The position numbers and the translations under genes were made by a program. A DNA stretch of 64,000 bases from Clostridium sp. D33t1_170424_F3 (GTDB taxonomy: Bacteria; Bacillota; Clostridia; Oscillospirales; Acutalibacteraceae): positions 1 to 64,000 of the forward strand of contig NZ_JADPEG010000014.1 in NCBI RefSeq assembly GCF_015667585.1. The letters are read 5' to 3'. Under the pieces are notes generated by a model. The model saw only the letters and a list, made by a program, of their open reading frames with translations, was not told the origin of the DNA and searched no databases. Below, in pieces: positions 10,301 to 16,339 of this stretch (the first letter of the stretch is position 1; each line of letters begins with the position of its first letter).

Positions 10301-10965
10301 CGGATAAACTGTTTGACGCCCTGACCGGCCTGCGCGTAATGCCGGACAGAGAAGCACTGAAAGCCCTGCTGGAGGAATCCGAAGCGCTCAATCCGGCGGA
10401 CTACACCGAAGCAAGCTATGCGATCCTGCGCGCGGCACTGAATCTGGCGTGGGAAACCTGCAAGGACGAGGCAGCGACTCCGAAGGACGTCGCCGTGCAG
10501 TATGCAATGGTGGAGAAGGCCCGCGCGGGTCTGGTTCCGGCAGACAAGCCGGAAGAGCCTGCGAAGCCTGACAATAAACCCAGTAGCAAGCCATCCAGCG
10601 GCAGCAAGAAGCCGACTGGCAACACCTCCGGCGCGGGAACGGCAGTTGCCGTAACCAGTCCGGTCGTCAGCGCGGCGCAGAATGTGATGGGCCAGAAGTC
10701 CGTGCGTTCCGATACGACGATGAACTTCACTTTGAAGAGAGGCAATGCATATTGCTTCAAGATGACGGTTGTCAATGGAAGCAATGCGGCCCCGAGCTTC
10801 ACAGTGGGCAACGGCAATGTGCTCAAGACGCAGTTCGTGGCAAAGATCGGCAACGACTGCTATTATAGAGTCTGGGCCGTCGGCGCGCCGGGCCAGAGTA
10901 CCGGCGTATATACAACTATGGCGGGTGAAGCGGCACAGCAGCATTGTGTGATCACAATTGCTTAA
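7360..10965 (+). CDS. secreted GH43-like five-bladed propeller enzyme with FIVAR repeats and closing domain
   Basis: This 1201-residue protein has a signal peptide (MKKQIIACLLSTTILCSS...) and a TAGGAGG site 6 nt before ATG 7360. A discoidin/F5/8-type-C-like module spans about 45-200 (RWTNYNKQGTAYVDTIF, ELRIWGIK) and an Ig-like segment runs to about 310. Residues 320-630 form a repeated beta-propeller of the GH43/GH32/GH130 type, with blade signatures such as GLARSKDMITWEKVG, AYSKDLIQWERE and AVSRDMVHWEKS. One FIVAR-like helical unit follows, then the beta domain, more FIVAR-like helices, a linker and the closing domain (1115-1201). The fold points to hydrolysis or phosphorolysis of an exposed sugar outside the cell. 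The exact family and substrate cannot be fixed by eye. Its last 1.5 kb is a near-copy of the upstream GH3 gene. Confidence 0.85.
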   Translation: MKKQIIACLLSTTILCSSVPTALAATPTKGGAIPGAYASFVNREGVPENLDNLALNPQNLGFPKVFAEFTCSGDKLEQINDGVISSKQGPPIDEGPRNRWTNYNKQGTAYVDTIFETEQNVYSVELFAYNDFGGVPTPKSVSVQYWDGSQWIEANNQVVEQGTYGTDTWIVPFTITFDMFRASQVRVLMEPQGGKSVGATELRIWGIKEMLHGFEMQTPAVVPEDGILPVSITLEEAQNVAQSVYIKAVDSQNITRTFQKEIPAGENSGTFTVDLSACAEGALGLTVSLDESYSQARTVQLTKRMSSEVIRQIYEEVKTPYEYGIVLSYSGQGTGTFDSDLIDNPNVFAIPGDDAYVYMTYVGHDGTGYRTGLARSKDMITWEKVGKILENGEPGAWDEFNAAGYIVRDHEWGELPTPHVMKDGRLAMTYLASDTPGYEAGIKRAGVAFADTIFQEDGSLSQWERYPEPVLDAHDGAYPYEKGTIWKLQAVWDEANQRYVGFYNAAGGPEVMCQAYSKDLIQWEREETNPVLNQDSSPTGEVWGASHNADADVVKIGDYWVMFYFTSSPGGIIDSFAVSRDMVHWEKSYLPLTTRNSTYSSTYAHKPCVLQKNGVTYHYYNAVGSQGRLIALDTSVDLTALRQAQEIDPASCPEAWYAALQTKIYALQTELRRDNGSLEQVQSALQTLQDYLEAGPQESPQLLNVQWNPSQADVEIAGEADVLIDGNGIYGATVVPGTKLTFTFTPANGPFASAQLNGEDIPFEADGCTYAFTMPNDKTVLRFTFTTVNKDVLETLLEKANEVTDEQLGKLVESVRKKFIAARDNAQKVFESDKATQDEVNEAWKELLDAMHYLSFEEGTKEKLEYWLDYAALLDLDNFTPKSQEGYVEALAYAQEIYNDEGETLKAEVEKAAKNLYDAIMRLTFKANTETLALFVQQAQEIDPDAYLDGPEKDTFNEILPQAEAVLADANATQKQVDEMADKLFDALTGLRVMPDREALKALLEESEALNPADYTEASYAILRAALNLAWETCKDEAATPKDVAVQYAMVEKARAGLVPADKPEEPAKPDNKPSSKPSSGSKKPTGNTSGAGTAVAVTSPVVSAAQNVMGQKSVRSDTTMNFTLKRGNAYCFKMTVVNGSNAAPSFTVGNGNVLKTQFVAKIGNDCYYRVWAVGAPGQSTGVYTTMAGEAAQQHCVITIA

Positions 10966-11003
10966 AATGGTCTCCGCTGTAAGCGCGTCCCGACCGGAGG
11001 TCC
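9457..11003 (+). repeat. 1.55-kb direct repeat, copy 2
   Basis: Partner of 5476-7025. The identity runs from the CCGCAG just before the beta domain to GACCGGAGGTCC after the stop codon. It begins sharply at a domain boundary, so the whole C-terminal assembly behaved as one exchange unit. Confidence 0.9.
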
Positions 11004-11005
11004 CC

Positions 11006-11047
11006 AATGAGAAACCGCAACAGCATTGTGTGATTACAATTGCGTAA
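11006..11047 (+). pseudogene. vestigial end of a closing domain after the GH43-like stop
   Basis: The codons read NEKPQQHCVITIA and a stop, 82 nt past the real stop (one base out of frame). The same post-stop sequence (AAAATGCTCTTCGCTGTAAG) then begins again, and a CATTGC lies near 11090, so at least one further unit of the ladder is recognisable. Confidence 0.65.
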
Positions 11048-11106
11048 AATGCTCTTCGCTGTAAGCGCGTCCCTGCGTTGACCGGAACCCATTGCATAAA
11101 AACGGA

Positions 11107-11150
11107 AAAACCCGGCAGGCTTTCTTTTGAAACCTGCCGGGTTTTTTGTT
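11107..11150 (+). terminator. strong intrinsic terminator
   Basis: Arms AAAACCCGGCAGG (11107-11119) and CCTGCCGGGTTTT (11133-11145) pair perfectly and run into TTTTTTGTT. It ends the GH43-like transcript before the ydjI-like gene. Confidence 0.9.
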
Positions 11151-11273
11151 AAACGAAGAAACTTCACGTCCAATCCATTGCATCTTCCGGTGTTTTCCGT
11201 TACACTGAAGAGGATCACAAATATTCTAATAAGAGGCGGCTGAACCGTCCCTTTCATTCAGGAGGTATATAAA

Positions 11274-12566
11274 ATGGGAATCATCAAAGCAGCGGCAAAT
11301 ATGATCGGCGGCGCGCTGGCGGATCAGTGGCTGGAGGTCATCGAGCCGGACAATATGAGCGACACCACCGTATTCACCAGCGGCGTGACCGTGCGGAAAA
11401 ATGACCGGCGCAACAGCAATACCAAAGGGACAGCGAACACCGTTTCCGATGGTTCCGTCATCCATGTTTACGCCAACCAATTCATGATGCTGGTGGATGG
11501 CGGCAGGATTGTCGATTATACCGCGGAGGAGGGTTATTACATTGTAAACAATGCCTCCATGCCCTCGCTGATGAACGGGCAGCTTGACGAAACCATTGAC
11601 GAGGCGTTCAACCGCTTCCGCTTTGGCGGCGTGACGCCGGCGCAGCAGAAGGTGTATTTTGTCAACCTGCAGGAGATCAAGGGGATTAAATTCGGCACCC
11701 GCAATCCGGTCAATTATTTTGATAACGCCTACAATGCGGAGCTGTTTCTGCGTGCGCACGGCACCTATTCCATCAAGATTACCAACCCGCTTTTGTTTTA
11801 CAAGGAGGCGATTCCGCACAACCGCGAGCGTGTGGACATTGAGGATATCAACGAACAGTACCTGTCGGAATTCATGGAGGCGCTGCAGGCGGCGATCAAC
11901 CAGATGTCCGCGGACGGCGTGCGCATCTCCTATGTGACCTCCAAAGGGCGGGAACTCAGCAAGTATATGAGCACCATTCTGGACGAGGACTGGAACCGTA
12001 CACGCGGCATGCAGATTCAATCCGTCGGCATCGCCAGCATCAGCTATGACGAGGAGTCCACCCGCCTGATCCACATGCGCAACCAGGGCGCGATGCTCGG
12101 CGACCCGTCCGTCCGCGAGGGCTACGTGCAGGGCGCGGCGGCACGGGGGCTGGAGGCGGCGGGCTCCAATCCCAACGGCGCCATGTCAGGTTTTATGGGT
12201 GTGAATATGGGCACGCAGGGCGGCGGAATCGCGGGGGCGTTTTCCCAGTCCAACCAGCAGCAGATGCAGCGTGGGCAGGCGGACGCACAGAAGAACGAGC
12301 CGAAGGTATGGACCTGTTCCTGCGGGACGCAGAACAGCCGCGGCAACCGGTTCTGTAAAGACTGCGGCCGGCCGAAGCCACAGCTAGAAGCGCAGTGGGC
12401 CTGCCCGGAATGCGGCGCCTCCAACGATGGCAAGTTCTGCGGAACCTGCGGGCAGAAACGGCCCGCAGGTGGGTTCCGGTGCGACAAATGCGGCTATACC
12501 TCCGATGAGGACATGAAGTTCTGCCCGGAATGCGGCGACCGCGTGGATGAAAACGACCGGAGGTAA
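11274..12566 (+). CDS. ydjI: SPFH-domain protein with C-terminal zinc ribbons (YdjI-like)
   Basis: An AGGAGG site lies 7 nt before ATG 11274. The first 290 residues are an SPFH/'virion core protein' domain (GIIKAAANMIGGALADQWLE, then FGTRNPVNYFDNAYNAELF). A Gly/Gln-rich stretch (290-335) leads to three short zinc-ribbon motifs: CSCGTQN...CKDCG, CPECGASN...CGTCG and CDKCGYTS...CPECG. There is no signal peptide. In Bacillus subtilis, YdjI works with the membrane proteins YdjG and YdjH to bring PspA to the membrane during envelope stress. The same three families are adjacent here in the order I-G-H, which supports the assignment. No pspA lies in the window. Confidence 0.85.
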   Translation: MGIIKAAANMIGGALADQWLEVIEPDNMSDTTVFTSGVTVRKNDRRNSNTKGTANTVSDGSVIHVYANQFMMLVDGGRIVDYTAEEGYYIVNNASMPSLMNGQLDETIDEAFNRFRFGGVTPAQQKVYFVNLQEIKGIKFGTRNPVNYFDNAYNAELFLRAHGTYSIKITNPLLFYKEAIPHNRERVDIEDINEQYLSEFMEALQAAINQMSADGVRISYVTSKGRELSKYMSTILDEDWNRTRGMQIQSVGIASISYDEESTRLIHMRNQGAMLGDPSVREGYVQGAAARGLEAAGSNPNGAMSGFMGVNMGTQGGGIAGAFSQSNQQQMQRGQADAQKNEPKVWTCSCGTQNSRGNRFCKDCGRPKPQLEAQWACPECGASNDGKFCGTCGQKRPAGGFRCDKCGYTSDEDMKFCPECGDRVDENDRR

Positions 12567-12592
12567 AACCGGGAAATCGGGGAGGGAAACAG

Positions 12593-13657
12593 ATGGAGAC
12601 CGTAACCTATAAATGCCCCAACTGCGACGCCGGCCTGATATTCAGCCCGGAAAAGCAGTCGTTTGTATGTGAATACTGCCGCAGTGCTTTTTCAGAAGCG
12701 GAGCTGGAAAAGGTGGAGCAAAACAGCACGGCGGCGGACCGTACGCAGGATGTGCCAGCCGGGGAGGAAACGGTAGACGCGTTCACCGCGCACGCCGCCC
12801 TGTATACCTGTGCGAACTGCGGCGCGGAGGTTGTGACGGACGATACCACCGCCGCCACACAGTGCTTCTATTGCCATAATCCGGTGGTGCTTTCCGGAAA
12901 ACTCTCCGGGGAATACCGCCCGCAGAGTATTGTTCCGTTTGCGCTGGAAAAGGAAGAGGTCAAAAAGCGCTTTGCGGATTTCTGCCGGAAAAAACATTTT
13001 CTCCGCCGAGACTTCCGCACGGAAGCGCAGGCGCAGGAACTGACAGGCGTGTATCTGCCGTATTGGCTGATCGACAGCAGGCTGACCGCAAAAATGGACG
13101 CGGACGGCACCAAAATCCGCGTTTGGAAGGTTGGGGACACAGAATACACGGAGACCAAACGTTACCGCATCCGACGCGAGGGATACGTGGATTTCCGCGA
13201 TTTTTCCGCCTCAGCGTTTTCCAAGCGGACAATGGAACTGGCCCGCGGCGTCCTGCCGTTTGATATGGACAAAAGAAAACCGTTTTCTATGCCGTATCTT
13301 TCCGGATTCCAGGCGGAAAAGCGCAGTCTGGAACGGGCGGAGCTCCAGGTCCGGGTTCATGAGGAAATGGCGCGGGAGGCGGGGCGGCTTTTGGACGACA
13401 GTATACACGGATACACCACCGTGCGGAAGGACGATTTGCAGACCAATGTCACGCAGGAGGACTGGAACCATACGCTGCTGCCGGTTTGGCTGATGACGTA
13501 CCAATTCCATGATCAGCTGTACTATTTCGCCATGAACGGACAGACGGGAAAAGTCTGCGGCAGCCTGCCGGTCAGCGTTCCAAAGCTGGCGGCGCTGTTT
13601 TTCGGCGTGGCAGCGGCGATTTTTGCCCTGTTTCTGCTGATTGGGGGTGCGCTGTAA
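12593..13657 (+). CDS. ydjG: TFIIB-type zinc-ribbon membrane protein (YdjG-like)
   Basis: This 354-residue protein begins 26 nt after the YdjI-like stop and is preceded by GGGAGGG. It has two N-terminal zinc ribbons (CPNC...CEYC at about 8-31 and CANC...CFYC at about 67-90). A mixed domain follows that is typical of proteins partnered with TPM proteins (YLPYWLIDSRLTAKMDADGT, LPVWLMTYQFHDQLYYFAMNG). One hydrophobic helix closes it (about 330-354, LAALFFGVAAAIFALFLLIGG). It probably sits in the membrane with a cytoplasmic zinc-ribbon head. Its stop overlaps the next start (TAATG), so the two are translationally coupled. Confidence 0.8.
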   Translation: METVTYKCPNCDAGLIFSPEKQSFVCEYCRSAFSEAELEKVEQNSTAADRTQDVPAGEETVDAFTAHAALYTCANCGAEVVTDDTTAATQCFYCHNPVVLSGKLSGEYRPQSIVPFALEKEEVKKRFADFCRKKHFLRRDFRTEAQAQELTGVYLPYWLIDSRLTAKMDADGTKIRVWKVGDTEYTETKRYRIRREGYVDFRDFSASAFSKRTMELARGVLPFDMDKRKPFSMPYLSGFQAEKRSLERAELQVRVHEEMAREAGRLLDDSIHGYTTVRKDDLQTNVTQEDWNHTLLPVWLMTYQFHDQLYYFAMNGQTGKVCGSLPVSVPKLAALFFGVAAAIFALFLLIGGAL

Positions 13658-15330
13658 TGAGAGTGCGGATAACAGGCGGCGTGCTGGCGTTTTTTCTGCT
13701 GATTACGGTATGCTGCGGCGGATGGACGGCCTTTGCTGCGGAGAAGAAGGTCTACGATCAGGCGGGATTGTTTTCCGCGGACAGCGCCGTGACGCTGGAC
13801 GCCCGGGCGTCGGCTTTGACCCGGAAGCTGGAATCGGATTTCATCATCGTCACGACGGACGACGCGCGGGGAAAAACGCCGCAGGATTACGCGGACGATT
13901 TTTATGACGAGAACGGCTTTGGCGTGGGGGAGGATCAAACCGGCGCGCTGTTCCTGATCGATATGGACAACCGGCAGGTGTACATTTCCACTTCCGGAAA
14001 GGCCATCGCCTATCTGACGGACTCCATCATAGACGGGCTTCTGGACGATTCCGTCGGGTATCTCAAGAGACAGGACTATGACGGCGCGGCCTCGCATTTT
14101 CTGGACCGGATGGAAAAGCTGTTTCCGTCCGGGGATCCTATGCCCGGGGAAAAAGAACCGGAATATGTCTTCGATCAGGTGGGACTGCTGTTGCCAAATC
14201 AGCTGTTGTCGCTGGAGAGCGACGCGGCCACCCTGAGCAAAAGTTTGCAGATGGATCTGGTGATTGTCACCGCGGACGATACGGAGGGAAAACCCTCGCA
14301 AACCTATGCGGATACATTTTTTCAATCGAATGGGTTTGGGCAGGGGGACGGCAAAAGCGGTGCGCTGTTCCTGATCGACGTTGCAAACCGGCAGGTGACC
14401 CTTTCCACGTCGGGCAGAGCTTCCCGGCTTCTGACCACGGAAAAAATCCAGGCCGTTCTGGATCGTGTCGCCCCGATGATGGAGACGCAGGATTACAATG
14501 GAGCGGTACAGTCCTTTTTGAATACCATGCGGGAATTTGTCCGGCCCGAGACGAAATATGTGGTCGACCCGGCCCGCCTGCTGACAAGTGAGCAGCTTGT
14601 GGAGCTGAATGAAGAGGCGGAAGAGATGAGCCGGCGGTGGGACGTGGACATCATTATGGTTTATACGGATGACCTGCAGGGGGAAAGCATTCAAAGTTAC
14701 ACAGACAGAATATACGATGAAGGGAATTATCGTTCGAAAGCGGTTCTGCTGGTGTACCATTTGAACGACGGAGCAGTTTATGAGAAAAGCCGGGGCGGCA
14801 TCCTGGAAAGTGTAACAAAGGAGTCTCCGGTGATGCAAAGCCCGATGCGGTACTTGGAAAAACAGGATTATGTTGGTGCGGTAAAAAGCTATTTGGAGGA
14901 GTCGGAAAAAGAACTGACGAGACAAGTACGCATGGAGGAAGTGCGGCGAAAGGAACGGGAGCGCCAGGAAAGACAGAGGCAGCGGGAGCAGCGCTTCCAG
15001 ATATTGCTTGCGATCGGAAGCCTGGTCTCTCTGGCGGGCGGTTTTATCGCCGTACAGATCGCGCGCTCCGGCTACAAGGCCCGCGCGGAGAAAGAGGAAG
15101 AAAAGCAGCAGCGCGGCGGCGCACTGCATCTGACGGTGGACGAGGATGTGCTGGTCAACACATATACGACCAGCCGGTATATTCCGCCTCCCCCGCCGCC
15201 CAGCTCGCACAGCGGGGGAGGCTCCAGCGGAGGAGGGTCCAGCTTTGGCGGGGGCAGCTCCGGTTTTGGCGGAAGCACCCATACCTCCAGCGGCGGCGCA
15301 ACGCACGGCGGCGGGGGAAGAGGCTTTTAG
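13657..15330 (+). CDS. ydjH: triple TPM-domain membrane protein (YdjH-like)
   Basis: ATG 13657 shares one base with the upstream stop. After a signal peptide (VLAFFLLITVCCGGWTAFAA) come three tandem TPM-like units, each about 125 residues: VYDQAGLFSADSAV...GALFLIDMDNRQVYISTSG; VFDQVGLLLPNQLL...GALFLIDVANRQVTLSTSG; and a more diverged third, VVDPARLLTSEQLV...AVLLVYHLNDGAVYEKS. A highly charged stretch (RRKERERQERQRQREQR), one transmembrane helix (LLAIGSLVSLAGGFIAVQIA) and a Pro/Ser/Gly tail ending GGGGRGF follow. A single TPM unit is usual. The protein is expected to present the TPM units outside the cell and act with the two preceding genes. Confidence 0.82.
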   Translation: MRVRITGGVLAFFLLITVCCGGWTAFAAEKKVYDQAGLFSADSAVTLDARASALTRKLESDFIIVTTDDARGKTPQDYADDFYDENGFGVGEDQTGALFLIDMDNRQVYISTSGKAIAYLTDSIIDGLLDDSVGYLKRQDYDGAASHFLDRMEKLFPSGDPMPGEKEPEYVFDQVGLLLPNQLLSLESDAATLSKSLQMDLVIVTADDTEGKPSQTYADTFFQSNGFGQGDGKSGALFLIDVANRQVTLSTSGRASRLLTTEKIQAVLDRVAPMMETQDYNGAVQSFLNTMREFVRPETKYVVDPARLLTSEQLVELNEEAEEMSRRWDVDIIMVYTDDLQGESIQSYTDRIYDEGNYRSKAVLLVYHLNDGAVYEKSRGGILESVTKESPVMQSPMRYLEKQDYVGAVKSYLEESEKELTRQVRMEEVRRKERERQERQRQREQRFQILLAIGSLVSLAGGFIAVQIARSGYKARAEKEEEKQQRGGALHLTVDEDVLVNTYTTSRYIPPPPPPSSHSGGGSSGGGSSFGGGSSGFGGSTHTSSGGATHGGGGRGF

Positions 15331-15402
15331 CTGTAAGAAAAGCGCGGCCTTAACGGCGCCGTAAAATGGAGTCTTTTCATCGGCGTTCAAAATAATATTA
15401 AA

Positions 15403-15435
15403 AATGGTCGGCCCTTTGTAAAGAGCCGGCCATTC
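15403..15435 (-). terminator. intrinsic terminator of the DUF6809 gene, possibly bidirectional
   Basis: The arms from 15403 (AATGGTCGGC) and to 15435 (GCCGGCCATT) pair with one mismatch. Read on the minus strand the hairpin is followed by TTTTAATATT, which suits the gene at 15521-15796. On the plus strand it could also stop the ydj-like operon. Confidence 0.65.
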
Positions 15436-15520
15436 TTTGAATGAATAGGTAGTGGGGATTTTGTTTGATCGTCCTTCAAGACTTATTGTAAAAAGTGTTG
15501 AAATCCATTTTATTGAAGTC

Positions 15521-15796
15521 CTATTTGTTGTATTCCATAAAAACCTCACATATAAAACGTACGCCAAGCTTTAGCCCATAGGAAAAACCAGCGCAGCAGT
15601 TCATAGAAGATTCGCTGTAGAAATCATCGCATAGTTTATCCAGTAGTTCGGCAGCCTCTCTGTTCAGTTTCTGTCTGATATGTTCGCATGTGCCCTGAAT
15701 TTCATGTATCAGGGGCCAGTAATCCGGCTCTTGCGGCAAAATTTGATCCGCTGGGGATAGATCACCAGAATACATTTGATCAAATATGCTTTTCAA
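15521..15796 (-). CDS. DUF6809-like small cytoplasmic protein
   Basis: The frame is open from 15928, but the likely start is TTG at 15796: AAAGGA lies 8 nt before it and the resulting 91 residues match the usual length of DUF6809 proteins in Clostridia (KSIFDQMYSGDLSPADQ..., ending FSYGLKLGVRFICEVFMEYNK). No signal peptide, membrane helix or catalytic motif is visible. The family's function is unknown to me; members often sit on or near mobile elements. The neighbouring ribbon-helix-helix gene fits that, but no integrase is present. Confidence 0.7.
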   Translation of the reverse strand: MKSIFDQMYSGDLSPADQILPQEPDYWPLIHEIQGTCEHIRQKLNREAAELLDKLCDDFYSESSMNCCAGFSYGLKLGVRFICEVFMEYNK

Positions 15797-15941
15797 TTGA
15801 AACAGTCCTTTCTTCGTGCTTCCGACAAAAACTTGAAAGGAGTTGCGCCGCATGATATAATTATTTACGTCGCAAGTGCTTTTGGCGGTTGTCGGCTGGG
15901 GAGGCGGCGAGTTGCTTTGTAGGGGCACGCGCCGCTTCCTT

Positions 15942-16121
15942 TCATTTTTCTTCCAGGTCGTTGTGGACCTTATGAATGCCCTGCCGGATCACTTCCGCTC
16001 GTGAAACGTGCATTTTTTCACTGCATTCTTTCAACTTTTCAAAGGTTTCGTTATCCGATTGGAACTTAACAGACACATTCTTTGGATTATCGGTCGGACG
16101 GCCCATTTTTTTCTCACCCAA
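15942..16121 (-). CDS. small ribbon-helix-helix DNA-binding protein
   Basis: The minus strand encodes 59 residues starting at TTG 16121 with GAGGTGAT about 6 nt upstream. The protein begins MGEKKMGRPTDNPKNVSVKF and continues ETFEKLKECSEKMHVSRAEVIRQGIHKV, the pattern of short Arc/CopG-type repressors. An internal ATG at 16106 would give 54 residues. Such proteins usually act as dimers and often regulate themselves. The 12-bp inverted repeat just upstream (16136-16181) is a fitting operator. Confidence 0.75.
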   Translation of the reverse strand: MGEKKMGRPTDNPKNVSVKFQSDNETFEKLKECSEKMHVSRAEVIRQGIHKVHNDLEEK

Positions 16122-16135
16122 GGATGAATCACCTC

Positions 16136-16184
16136 ACTTTATTGGGTCATTCAATATTGCAACTTATTAACCCAATAAAGTCAA
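16136..16184 (-). promoter_or_regulatory. inverted-repeat operator and promoter of the ribbon-helix-helix gene
   Basis: ACTTTATTGGGT (16136-16147) and ACCCAATAAAGT (16170-16181) are a perfect 12-bp inverted repeat around a 22-nt spacer that itself contains the palindrome CAATATTG. On the minus strand TTGACT (16184-16179) and TGCAAT, 17 nt on, could be the promoter and overlap the repeat. This is the arrangement expected for autorepression. Confidence 0.6.
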
Positions 16185-16223
16185 TGAAAAAGGTTGTTTC
16201 CGCTTATAAAAACACTGAAAGAG

Positions 16224-16264
16224 GGCCCTTGCAGATGGCGTCAGCCACCCGCAAGGGCCTTTTT
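16224..16264. terminator. hairpin terminator between the RHH gene and the canonical GH3
   Basis: Arms GGCCCTTGC (16224-16232) and GCAAGGGCC (16251-16259) pair perfectly. The T tract (TTTTTA) follows on the plus strand. On the minus strand a CTCTTTCAGTG-TTTTTAT sequence follows and would serve the GH3 gene ending at 16340. Confidence 0.6.
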
Positions 16265-16339
16265 ACAGCTTAAATGCAAGATGCATTGAAGAGATCCTAT
16301 GCTTTCAAACGATTTTCACAGATAGCGGTGGTTATGCAT

